Both the position numbers and the translations under genes were made by a program. Below are positions 24,900 to 32,693 of a DNA stretch of 64,000 nt, one piece after another; position 1 is the stretch's first letter; each line of letters starts with the position of its first letter. Source of the stretch: VRUE01 sp036379955 (GTDB taxonomy: Bacteria; Actinomycetota; Thermoleophilia; Solirubrobacterales; 70-9). The stretch spans positions 1 through 64,000 of the forward strand of contig DASVFR010000007.1 in assembly GCA_036379955.1 (NCBI GenBank). Direction: 5' to 3'. The notes beneath the pieces were generated by a model. The model was not told the DNA's origin. It made no database searches and was given only the letters and a program-made list of their open reading frames with translations.

Positions 24900-25424
24900 A
24901 TGCACCCAATGCGTCAAATCGAGGAGATCAAGAGCGCCTTGCCAGGCGGAGAAGAGGGTGCGGCCGAGATCCGCGCCGCGGCACGCTCGTTGGAGGAGGC
25001 CGGCGTGGCGGCCGCCGAGACCCTCGCGGCGGTGGCCGAGGGGGAGTTCCCAGCCGCGCTGATCGTCGCATCCCGCGACTGTGATGGCCCCGAGAAGCGG
25101 GCCTGGCTCACCCTCGCCGCTGCGGGGCCTCGCCGTGCCCGCCAGGTGCTTGCCTGGCGCGCGAGTCAGCTGCTCGACTCCGCTGAGCTTGCCTCACTCG
25201 CGCTGCAGCGCCACCGGGTCCGCGCGCAGGAGCTTGCGCGCCTCGCGGGCGCCGCAGGGGATTCGGAGAGGGCCGCCTGGCGGCTTCTCGCCCACCTGAG
25301 CGGGTCTGAGCTGCGGGCGATGGTGCGGGCCCGCCCTGCGCTCACAGCCGCCTTCCGCCGTGCCCGCGCCGCCCGCGGTCGCGTCGCGCCGTCGGCGCTC
25401 TCGCCGGCTCTTGGCGTCGGTTAG
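24900..25424 (+). CDS. Hypothetical helical protein, paralogue B
   Basis: 174 residues from the ATG at 24900, preceded by AGAGAGGAG and a short hairpin. It resembles paralogue A in two blocks: RAWLTLAAAGPRRARQVLAWRASQ and AWRLLAHLSGSELRAMVRARPALTAAFRRA. The N-terminus (EEIKSALPGGEEGAAEIRAAARSLEEAG) differs. Tandem duplication followed by divergence is the likely history. Function unknown. Confidence 0.5.
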   Translation: MHPMRQIEEIKSALPGGEEGAAEIRAAARSLEEAGVAAAETLAAVAEGEFPAALIVASRDCDGPEKRAWLTLAAAGPRRARQVLAWRASQLLDSAELASLALQRHRVRAQELARLAGAAGDSERAAWRLLAHLSGSELRAMVRARPALTAAFRRARAARGRVAPSALSPALGVG

Positions 25425-25453
25425 CCCCCGAGGAAGGCCCGAGAAGAGAGGAG

Positions 25454-25744
25454 GTGGTCGCGATCGCGCTGAAGACGATCGGCGAGGCCGCGCGCTTCTT
25501 CCTGACCCGCCACTGGGTCAGGACTCGCATCGGCCCCTACGTCGTGACGACGAGCGAGGTGAGGCCGAGCGCCTATGAGACCAGCGTGACCTGGGGCGAG
25601 GACGGCCCCGAGGTCGAGCGCTTCGGCTCGGGGCTCGCCTTCGAGCCCGAGGGCGCCGCGGAGAACCACGAGGCGATCTGCGAGCGAGTCGAGGCGAGCG
25701 TCGGCCGGGTGAGAGCCCCGGTGCCGCACCCGCCCGCGGCCTGA
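25454..25744 (+). CDS. Small hypothetical protein
   Basis: 96 residues from a GTG with GAGAGGAGGTG upstream. Alternating strands are suggested in the middle (IGPYVVTTSEVRPSAYETSVTWGEDG), which may form a small beta-sheet; the C-terminal 25 residues are charged, then Pro-rich. No family recognised. It lies between the tandem paralogues and dprA, in the same direction and without a break that would suggest a separate unit. Confidence 0.5.
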   Translation: MVAIALKTIGEAARFFLTRHWVRTRIGPYVVTTSEVRPSAYETSVTWGEDGPEVERFGSGLAFEPEGAAENHEAICERVEASVGRVRAPVPHPPAA

Positions 25745-25805
25745 GCGCAACCCATCGACGCCGCCCTGCACTCGGGGCTGCGTCGCATACCGAAAGGAAC
25801 TGGAC

Positions 25806-26777
25806 ATGAACCCGAACCGAACACCGGGGGCCGCTGCGCCGCGCCCGGGGAGCACGCCTCGCGCCTGCCCGGATTGCCAGCGCCGCTCGCACCTGCTGGC
25901 ACGCCTCGCCCCCTACATCGAAAAAGCCTGCTGCGCTGCTCCCGCGCCCGGCGTGCGTGAGCTCCTGACCCTCGACAACGAGGGGCTGTGCGCTGTTGTG
26001 GCGCCGCGACAGGGCGAGCAGCTGCTCGCCTGCGTCGAGTCCCTTGACGAGCCCGTCCTCGACGGGCTGCTGGAGGCCGCGCGGTGCTGGGCGGTCTGCC
26101 GCCACGAAGATGGCTTCCCGGAGGCCCTGCGCGAGGTCCCAGACGCCCCATGGGCGCTGATCGGCAGGGGGAACCCTGCGCACCTCGAGGGCCTCTCGCG
26201 AGAGAAGGCGGTGACGATCGCCGGTTCGAGGCGCGCCACCACCTACGGGCGCGAGGTCGCCCGCAGCCTCGGCCGCGATCTCGCCGAGGAGGGCATCGTC
26301 GTCCTCAGCGGCCTCGCCTTCGGCATCGACGCCTGCGCGCACCGGGGTGCGCTGGAAACCGGGCGGACCTTCGCCGTCTTGGGCAGCGGTGCCGATTTCG
26401 CCTACCCGGCGTCGCACCGCGCGCTGTGGCGACAGATCGGGGAGCGCGGCCTGGTCCTCTCCGAGTTGCCGCCCGGCACGGGCGCCTGGCGCTGGACCTT
26501 CCCGGCGCGCAACCGGATCCTTGCGGGCCTCGCGGGGATGACCTTCGTGGTCGAGGCCGCCGAGCGCTCAGGGTCGATGATCACCGCAGAGGCGGCGCGG
26601 CTCCTCGGCCGCAAGGTCGGCGCGGTGCCCGGCCCGGTGAACTCTCGCGCCTCCGCCGGCTCCAACGGCCTGCTCGCGCGCGGCGCGTATGTGGTGCGCG
26701 AGGCGCAGGATGTCCTCGACGCCCTTGCGGGCGTGGACGACCTGGGTGGGTTGGATCGTGAGGGCCCAAATGGATGA
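25806..26777 (+). CDS. dprA: DprA/Smf-like DNA-processing protein
   Basis: 323 residues. DprA binds single-stranded DNA and loads RecA in natural transformation; plasmid and phage versions protect or recombine incoming DNA. The Rossmann-like domain is clear from about residue 135: VTIAGSRRATTYGREVARSLGRDL, GIVVLSGLAFGIDACAHRGAL, FAVLGSGADFAYPASHRALW, SELPPGTGAWRWTFPARNRILAGL, VVEAAERSGSMITAEAA. The N-terminal 40 residues carry a small cysteine motif (CPDCQRR ... CCAAP) not typical of DprA. It ends 8 bp into the next gene, and UvrD and Bet genes follow, supporting a recombination role. Confidence 0.85.
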   Translation: MNPNRTPGAAAPRPGSTPRACPDCQRRSHLLARLAPYIEKACCAAPAPGVRELLTLDNEGLCAVVAPRQGEQLLACVESLDEPVLDGLLEAARCWAVCRHEDGFPEALREVPDAPWALIGRGNPAHLEGLSREKAVTIAGSRRATTYGREVARSLGRDLAEEGIVVLSGLAFGIDACAHRGALETGRTFAVLGSGADFAYPASHRALWRQIGERGLVLSELPPGTGAWRWTFPARNRILAGLAGMTFVVEAAERSGSMITAEAARLLGRKVGAVPGPVNSRASAGSNGLLARGAYVVREAQDVLDALAGVDDLGGLDREGPNG

Positions 26778-27141
26778 GTTCACGATGAGCGCCTTCGCGC
26801 TCTATCCGAGCGGGCGAAGTGGCGAGGCCTTCGCCAAGGTCTCCACGCACTCGCTCGTGGCGTGCTTCGGCGCGATGGCCGCCGAGGTCCACCGCTGGCT
26901 GCCCAGCGCCCTGGGCTGTGGCGAGGACGCCACGCCGCCGCGGGCGATCGAGCTGACGCTCGAGTGGAATGGCGCCGCGCCGCAGCCCTCACCGGTGCCG
27001 CCGGTCGCCCCGAGCGATCCCGCCCGTCAGGCTCCGCGTCCGGCGGGCCGCAGCGTGCGCTGCGTCGCGCGCCGGCGTCTGGCATGCCCGGCCGGCCCCG
27101 GCTTCGCGGCCCCGGCCACCCTTCGCGACGCGCTGGCCTGA
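26770..27141 (+). CDS. Small hypothetical protein
   Basis: 123 residues from the ATG at 26770, overlapping dprA by 8 bp. The first half (MSAFALYPSGRSGEAFAKVSTHSLVACFGAMAAEVHRWL) looks folded and the second half is Pro/Ala-rich with three spaced Cys. No family recognised. Tight coupling to dprA suggests a partner role, which is inference. Confidence 0.45.
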   Translation: MDEFTMSAFALYPSGRSGEAFAKVSTHSLVACFGAMAAEVHRWLPSALGCGEDATPPRAIELTLEWNGAAPQPSPVPPVAPSDPARQAPRPAGRSVRCVARRRLACPAGPGFAAPATLRDALA

Positions 27142-27183
27142 TGGACGGCACCTCGCGCCCCGAATCCATCGAATGGAGGTGAG

Positions 27184-29115
27184 ATGGCTCAGGCAACTGA
27201 GGCGCCCCCGCTCGAGGGGGCAATCGAAGCGGCACCCGCTTCCTCGGAGGAGCGCAGCCTCGACCCCGACCAGGGGGCCGCGGTCCACGCTTCGCTGGAG
27301 CGCCCGCTGCTGGTCGTCGCTGGCCCGGGCGCGGGCAAGACCCGCGTCCTGACCCAGCGGATCATCCATTTGGTCAGGGGCGGCTCGGTCGCCCCGGCCG
27401 AGGTGGTAGCGATCACCTTCACCAACGCCGCCGCGACCGAGATGTCCGAGCGGGTCGAGGCCGAGCTCTCAGCCGAGCAGGCGGGGGTGAGGATCTCGAC
27501 GATCCATGCGCTCGCTGCCCAGGTGGTTCGCCGCCACCCGGAGGTCGTCGGGCTCGATCCCCAGTTCTCGATCTTCGACTCCGACGACCAGCTGCAGCTG
27601 GCGCGCTCGGCCGTCGAGCGCGCCGAGCCCGGCGTCGACGCCCACGAGCTGGTGCGCCGGATCGGGACCGCCAAGGCCAACCTCGAGGACTCAGCGCTTT
27701 GGCTGGTCCGCGGCGAGGAGCGGCTGGCGCGGGCCTTCGACATCTACGAGACCGACCTGCGCGCTGCCAACGCGCTGGACTTCGAGGGCCTGGTGCGGGC
27801 CGCGGCGATCGTCCTCTCCGACGAGCGCCACGCCGCACCCTGGCGGGCGGGGGTCAAGGCCCTCCTCGTCGACGAGTTCCACGATGTCTCCGAGGCCCAG
27901 TTCGCGATGATCCGCCTGCTGGCGCCGAGCGGGGCCGGGCTGACGGTCGTCGCCGATGACGATCAGATCGTCTACGCCTTCCGCGGCGCGGACCCCGAGT
28001 TCACGGTCGACTTCGAGCGCTACTTCCCGAGCGCCGCCGAGGTCGTCCTGCGGCGCAACTACCGCTCCCACGGCGGCATCGTCGACTCCGCGCTGCGGCT
28101 GATCGCCCACAACGAGCAGCGTCGCCCCAAGGCCCTGGAAGCTGCCGACGGCGCCGGGCCCGACCCGATCTATGAGCACTACGACTCCGAGGAGGAGGAG
28201 GCCGAGGCGATCGCCGCCTGGGCCCAGAGCCACATCGAGGCCGGCGTCGAGCCGGGCCAGTTGGGGGTGTTGGTGCGGATGCGGGGCCTGCGGGTCCGCC
28301 AGGACCTGGAGATCGCCCTCGCCACCCGCGCCGTCCCTTACACCACGCTCGGCGAACGGGCGCTGTGGGCGCGCTCTGAGGTCCGCGACGTCCTCGCCTG
28401 GCTGACGCTGACCGTCAACCCGGCCAACTCGGCCGCCTTCGCCCGGGCTCTGGAATCGCGCCCGGGCCTGGGGCCGGCGACCGCCCGCACCTTGACCGAG
28501 GTCGCCAAGTCCCGGGGGTTCGGCTACGAGCAGGTCTGCCTGATGCCCTGGGAGGCGGGCATCGGCGAGAGCCGCGGCAAGGCGGCGATCGACTTCGGCG
28601 AGTCGATGGAGCAGATCCGCGAGATCGCCCGCAGCGGGCGGCGCGAGTTCAAGATGCTGGTCGGCGACATCATCGTCATCTCCGGCATCCCCGAGCAGCT
28701 GCGCCGCCGCGGGTGGGCGGGTGCCGGGCAGCTCGGCAGCGTCCGCGAGCTCTTCCGCGCGGCGCGCTCCTACCAGCAGCAGTGCGCGGTCGAGGGCCGC
28801 TCGCCGGCCCTGGCGGAGTTTCTGAGGGAGCTGACGCTGTATTCGACGGATACCCGGCGCACCATCTCCTCGCTGGCGCTCGGCACCGTGCACGCGGTCA
28901 AGGGCCTTGAGTTCGCCCACGTCTGGGTCGCCGGTCTCGACGAGGGGGTGATGCCCTCCACCCGCGCCCTGCAGGAGGGCCGCACTGAAGAGGAGCGCCG
29001 CCTCTGCTACGTGGCGCTGACCCGCGCCCGAGAGAGCCTCGTGCTGTCGAGTTGCGCGCGGCGCTGGGGCAAGCAGGTGAAGGCCTCGCGCTTCCTCACC
29101 GAGGCCGGCCTCTAG
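27184..29115 (+). CDS. UvrD/PcrA-like superfamily 1 DNA helicase
   Basis: 643 residues. Walker A GPGAGKT at 47-53 after LDPDQGAAV (Q motif), motif Ia ITFTNAAATEMSERV, Walker B LLVDEFHDVS, motif III VADDDQIVYAFRGAD with RRNYRS (motif IV), GTVHAVKGLEFAHVWVAGLDEG (motif V), and CYVALTRARESL (motif VI). It should translocate 3'-to-5' on single-stranded DNA using ATP. The protein is shorter than chromosomal PcrA/UvrD (about 720-780), lacking part of the 2B/C-terminal region. Between dprA and bet it fits a replication or recombination helicase for the element. Confidence 0.9.
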   Translation: MAQATEAPPLEGAIEAAPASSEERSLDPDQGAAVHASLERPLLVVAGPGAGKTRVLTQRIIHLVRGGSVAPAEVVAITFTNAAATEMSERVEAELSAEQAGVRISTIHALAAQVVRRHPEVVGLDPQFSIFDSDDQLQLARSAVERAEPGVDAHELVRRIGTAKANLEDSALWLVRGEERLARAFDIYETDLRAANALDFEGLVRAAAIVLSDERHAAPWRAGVKALLVDEFHDVSEAQFAMIRLLAPSGAGLTVVADDDQIVYAFRGADPEFTVDFERYFPSAAEVVLRRNYRSHGGIVDSALRLIAHNEQRRPKALEAADGAGPDPIYEHYDSEEEEAEAIAAWAQSHIEAGVEPGQLGVLVRMRGLRVRQDLEIALATRAVPYTTLGERALWARSEVRDVLAWLTLTVNPANSAAFARALESRPGLGPATARTLTEVAKSRGFGYEQVCLMPWEAGIGESRGKAAIDFGESMEQIREIARSGRREFKMLVGDIIVISGIPEQLRRRGWAGAGQLGSVRELFRAARSYQQQCAVEGRSPALAEFLRELTLYSTDTRRTISSLALGTVHAVKGLEFAHVWVAGLDEGVMPSTRALQEGRTEEERRLCYVALTRARESLVLSSCARRWGKQVKASRFLTEAGL

Positions 29116-29223
29116 CCCGGGGTCCCGAGCGGGATCCGCCCACTCATCCAAGCAGCACCGGTGCCGCCGGTGCCGCCGAGCACTGGCGCGCCCACGGAGG
29201 CGCTGCGCCGGGAAGGAGATTCG

Positions 29224-30372
29224 ATGTCTGCAATCGCAGAGGCCCCCTCGCGAAACGGGGATGGGCCCAAGCACGACGCCGTCCGCTACCGCGAGGCGGT
29301 CAAGGCGACGATGAAGAAGTACGAGGCCGGCCCCGACGGGGCCGGCCGTCGCGTAGCGCCTGAAGAGCACGAGGTCGACCAGTTCCTGTTCGAATGCCGG
29401 CTCTACGGCCTCGAGCCCCTGGCTGGGCAGATCTACGCCGTCTGGGAGAACGGGTCGATGCGGGCCGTCGCGACGATCGACGGCATGCGCCTGCTGGCCG
29501 AGCGCACCGGGCTCTACGAGGGCCAGAGCGACCCCGAATGGTGCGACGCCGAGGGCAACTGGACCGACTACTGGTCGGGCGGGGGTGTGCCAGCCGCCGC
29601 GCGGGTCCGCGTCCATCGCAAGGGAGCCAAGGTGCCGACCACCGGCACCGCGAATTGGGACGACTTCGCTCCCCAGGGCGAGGTCGGCGCCGATTCGCTG
29701 TGGGACAAGGAGAGCGGCAAGCCCGCCCACATGCTGAGCATCCGCGCCGAGACGCTTGCTCTGCGCAAGGCCTTCCCCGCCCAGCTCTCCGGCCTCTACA
29801 CCGCCGAGGAGCTCGGGATCTCGCTGACCGCGATCGGCGGCGGCACGGAGCCGAGCAGCTCCGCTCCGCCCGTCGCAGGCGACGTGCCGCCGAGCCCTGT
29901 CGCTCCGCCGCCCGCGGCATCGGCTCCGCCTTCGCCCCTCCCTGTTTCGTCGCCGGGCACTCCGCCGACCACGTCCGAGGGCGAGGTGCCCGCAGTGCTC
30001 GTCGACGAGGCCGCCGAGCAGCCGAGCGGCCCGCCGGCGCGCCCGGCGGCCAAGCGCACCCTGGCCGACGCGCTTGAGAGCGGGGAGTACCGAAGGCTGC
30101 GTGGCGAATTGGCCGAGGCGCTCTTCGGCCAGCTCCCCGACCGCCTCACCGACGAGCAGAGCGAAGACCTCGCGGCGGTGCTGTGCGAAGCCGAGGGTGC
30201 CGGGATCACGCCGGTGGAGCTTGAGCGCAACTGCAAGGTCGCCTTGAGGGATGGCAAGGACAACCTCGAGGATCGCTCGCGGGCGCTCCGCGAGTGGATC
30301 GCCGAGCGTCGGCGGAAAGCCGAGGCCGAACACACCGAGCACGCCGGCTCTGGGGCCGACGAGCGCAAATGA
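29224..30372 (+). CDS. bet: Bet/RecT-family single-strand annealing recombinase
   Basis: About 382 residues from the ATG at 29224, with GGGAAGGAG upstream. Residues 40-185 match the phage Bet family: EVDQFLFECRLYGLEPLAGQIYAVW, MRAVATIDGMRLLAERTGLYEG, AAARVRVHRKGAKV, LWDKESGKPAHMLSIRAETLALRKAFP, GLYTAEELG. The C-terminal half is a long Pro/Ser-rich linker and a 90-residue helical domain (TLADALESGEYRRLRGEL onward) not found in lambda Bet. It should anneal complementary strands at recombining ends. The exonuclease two genes on (30551) is the expected partner. Confidence 0.85.
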   Translation: MSAIAEAPSRNGDGPKHDAVRYREAVKATMKKYEAGPDGAGRRVAPEEHEVDQFLFECRLYGLEPLAGQIYAVWENGSMRAVATIDGMRLLAERTGLYEGQSDPEWCDAEGNWTDYWSGGGVPAAARVRVHRKGAKVPTTGTANWDDFAPQGEVGADSLWDKESGKPAHMLSIRAETLALRKAFPAQLSGLYTAEELGISLTAIGGGTEPSSSAPPVAGDVPPSPVAPPPAASAPPSPLPVSSPGTPPTTSEGEVPAVLVDEAAEQPSGPPARPAAKRTLADALESGEYRRLRGELAEALFGQLPDRLTDEQSEDLAAVLCEAEGAGITPVELERNCKVALRDGKDNLEDRSRALREWIAERRRKAEAEHTEHAGSGADERK

Positions 30373-30554
30373 GGGTCTCTTCCGGCGAGGAGGTGGAGCG
30401 CCACGTCGTCGAAGTGACGGCGGAGGGCTTTCAGATCCTCGACACACAGACCGACGCGCTTCGGGCCGATGTCTGGGGTTCGCGGGAAGCGGCCCAAGAG
30501 GCATGTGACGAGCTCAACGGACATGTACCGGCATCGGGGAGGCGGTCGGGTTGA
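30369..30554 (+). CDS. Small hypothetical protein between annealing protein and nuclease
   Basis: 61 residues, overlapping bet by 4 bp (ATGA) and the nuclease start by 4 bp (TTGA). Contains VEVTAEGFQILDTQTDALRADVWGSREAAQEACDELN, which looks like a small beta-alpha domain. No family recognised. Coupling on both sides suggests a fixed stoichiometry with the annealing protein and nuclease. Confidence 0.5.
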   Translation: MRVSSGEEVERHVVEVTAEGFQILDTQTDALRADVWGSREAAQEACDELNGHVPASGRRSG

Positions 30555-31474
30555 GTGCGCTCGCGACATCGACGCCCAAACCCCCTACCGACCCGCTGGC
30601 CGTGCCGGCACAGTTGCCGGCACGCCGCTACGGGCGGCGGCTGCGACTGCAGTCGCTATCTCCGGCGAGCATCCGAGCCTTCGAGAAGTGCCCGGAGGCG
30701 TTTCGCAGGCGGTACCTGCTGGGCGAGAAGGCGTCGCCGAACCTCGCGATGACGCTCGGCTCGGTGGTCGGCGACACGCTCGCCCACTACTTTGCCGGGC
30801 GGATCGCGGGGCGAGCGCCCGCAGCGGCGGAGCTCGACGACCTGGCGCAGGAGCTCTTCGCCGCGAAGATCGGCGAAACGGAGCTTGGCGCCGAGGACGA
30901 TCCGGAGCTCGGCAAGGCTCAGTGTCGCTCGGCGGTTGCCGACTACCTGGTCGAGATCGCTCCCTCGGTGGAGCCGGTCTCGGTCGAGCGCCGCGCCAGC
31001 TTCCGCTTCAACGAGGAGCAGGAGTGGCGCTTCGTCTGCTATTTCGACCTCGAGTGCGCTCGGCTTCTTGCCGACCTCAAATTCGGCCGCTCCACCGTCA
31101 AGGAGGAGCGCGCCTCCCGTGATCTCCAAGCGACCGCGCAGGCGTTCATGCGCTGGGCGGAGGGAAACCCAGCCGAGTTCGTCTTTCACGCCGCGACGCT
31201 CGAGCGCCCCGAGGAGGGTCCGCGCTGGCAGGTCGTGCCGGCGCCGCGCAGCGCCGCTCAGCTGCTCGGCTTCCAGCGCCGCGTTGCCCGCGTGGCCCGC
31301 CTGATCGCTCACCTCGACGCCACCGAGCCCGGCGAGTGGCCGCTCTCGGCGGACTTCGGTTGGTGGTGCGCGCCGCGCGTCGGCACGGACGGCTGCCCGC
31401 ACTGGGAGCGCTGCCCGGTTGGCGCCGCTTCGGCGGAGTCGGCGAGAGCATCCGTTGGGGAGGCGACACCGTGA
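30551..31474 (+). CDS. PD-(D/E)XK nuclease, RecB/Cas4-like
   Basis: About 307 residues. It begins with a TTG overlapping the previous stop. After a Cas4/RecB-type opening (LSPASIRAFEKCPEAFRRRYLLGEK) and ALGSVVGDTLAHYFAGRIAG, the catalytic core is FVCYFDLECARLLADLKFG: Asp, then DxK in ADLKFG. C-terminal cysteines (WWCAPRVG...GCPHWERCP) with the early KCPE resemble the iron-sulfur cluster arrangement of Cas4 and AddB-type nucleases. It probably acts as the 5'-3' exonuclease generating ends for the Bet protein, analogous to lambda Exo. The DNA specificity is not visible. Confidence 0.75.
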   Translation: MSALATSTPKPPTDPLAVPAQLPARRYGRRLRLQSLSPASIRAFEKCPEAFRRRYLLGEKASPNLAMTLGSVVGDTLAHYFAGRIAGRAPAAAELDDLAQELFAAKIGETELGAEDDPELGKAQCRSAVADYLVEIAPSVEPVSVERRASFRFNEEQEWRFVCYFDLECARLLADLKFGRSTVKEERASRDLQATAQAFMRWAEGNPAEFVFHAATLERPEEGPRWQVVPAPRSAAQLLGFQRRVARVARLIAHLDATEPGEWPLSADFGWWCAPRVGTDGCPHWERCPVGAASAESARASVGEATP

Positions 31475-32034
31475 GCCCGGCAGCGCTGGAGCCCGGGTGC
31501 CCCGGCGGCGCCTTGAGCTCGAAGACGCCCGGCGCCGAAAGTACCGAGTGGGAGTGCTTCGACGGGATCTTCGGCTTCACCGAAGTCAGGGAGCTGCGCT
31601 CAGGTGTGCTCGATGCCGACGCCGAGCACGTCTTCACCAGCGGCCACTGCCACTCCTTCGCGGAAGCGCTCCGACATCTCATCGGCGCGGAGTTGATCTA
31701 TGCCTTCAACCTCTCCGCCGAGGGCTGCGAGGAACCCGAGGCGGAGGGGCATGTGCTGGTGCGGGTCGCGGGGCGCTACCTCGACGCCCGCGGTTGGGTC
31801 GACGAATTCCTCGGGGCCGCGGAAGGCAGCCGTGCCTTCGAGTCCGAGTGGGATCGGGTTACAGAGATCGCCCCGCGTGGCTGGCTCGCCAACAGCAGCG
31901 GTTGGCTCGAGCCGCGTGTCGCCGATGCCCTGCCCTTCGCGGCGGCGCTCCTGGAGCGCTTGCAGATACCGATCGACGCCCGCCCTGAAGCCGCTCGGGG
32001 TGGGGAGGAGGTGTGTGGATGTACTGGTTCGTGA
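31471..32034 (+). CDS. Unknown protein with Cys-His-Asp pattern (papain/transglutaminase-like)
   Basis: 187 residues from the GTG at 31471, coupled to the nuclease. A conserved-looking core reads TSGHCHSFAEALRHLIGAELIYAFNL, then EGHVLVRVAGRYLDARGW. A Cys at a helix start, a later strand His and an Asp some ten residues on is the order of catalytic residues in papain-like and transglutaminase-like folds. The second half (IAPRGWLANSSGWLEPRVADALPFA) is helical. A peptidase or peptide-modifying role is inference from the motif only. Confidence 0.45.
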   Translation: MSPAALEPGCPGGALSSKTPGAESTEWECFDGIFGFTEVRELRSGVLDADAEHVFTSGHCHSFAEALRHLIGAELIYAFNLSAEGCEEPEAEGHVLVRVAGRYLDARGWVDEFLGAAEGSRAFESEWDRVTEIAPRGWLANSSGWLEPRVADALPFAAALLERLQIPIDARPEAARGGEEVCGCTGS

Positions 32035-32693
32035 TCTATACCGCGCGCTTGCGCACGAGGGCGCGGGTGAAGGCCCCGCACGTCGGCCCGCCCGACAGCG
32101 GTAGCTGGTTCAAGTGCCCAGCTCCCGTTGTCGAGCCCGGGAACCCCCTCGCCCGCTACACGACGGTCCTCGCCGAACGTGGCTGGCGGGAGCTCTGCGA
32201 GGAGCTCGGGCTCGACCTCGAGCGGGCCTGTCGCGAAGGGAGCCGCTGTCAGGTCTGTGAGGCCGGGTCGCTGCCGGCGATCGCGGTCGAGTTGACCGCC
32301 CGACCGAGGAGGAAGGGCGAGGCCACCGACCTCGAGGCCGGCCTCTGCGTGGCGCCGCTCCCTGAGAGCGACGCCGAGCGCGAGCGAGCCCGCTCGCTCT
32401 TCGCCGAGGTGGCCTTTAACGTCGGCGGCTCGGACGCGGAGCTGCGCTGCCCGGACTGCGCCAGTCCCGAGCTGCGCTGGCTCGGTGGGTCCGACCCATC
32501 CGAGCAGATGTGCTGCGGCAACTGCGGTGCACGCCTGGCGCGCGAGGCGGCCTTCCTGTGCCTCGGCGATTGCGAGGAGATCCTCGCCGCCGCGCCTTCA
32601 CCCGCGCTCGTCGCCACCGTGGCGGCATCTGTTCACCAGCTCCGTGCTCTTAGGCGCCTGCACGGCCCTCACCGAGAAGGAGGAGCGACATGA
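32013..32693 (+). CDS. Zinc-ribbon hypothetical protein
   Basis: About 226 residues; GTG at 32013 or ATG at 32019 are both possible behind GGGGAGGAGG, and the gene overlaps the previous one by about 20 bp. A four-Cys zinc ribbon is visible near residues 148-175 (CPDCASPELRWLGG...MCCGNCG), and an earlier Cys pair (CQVCEAG) may bind a second ion. The rest is helical and charged. It overlaps the SNF2 gene start by 4 bp. DNA or RNA binding is likely but unproven. Confidence 0.5.
   Translation: MWMYWFVIYTARLRTRARVKAPHVGPPDSGSWFKCPAPVVEPGNPLARYTTVLAERGWRELCEELGLDLERACREGSRCQVCEAGSLPAIAVELTARPRRKGEATDLEAGLCVAPLPESDAERERARSLFAEVAFNVGGSDAELRCPDCASPELRWLGGSDPSEQMCCGNCGARLAREAAFLCLGDCEEILAAAPSPALVATVAASVHQLRALRRLHGPHREGGAT

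Noticed and set aside
27691..30504. Minus-strand frame of 937 codons
   Set aside because: High GC removes stops opposite the UvrD and bet genes; the composition is low-complexity Arg/Gly/Leu and shows no domains.
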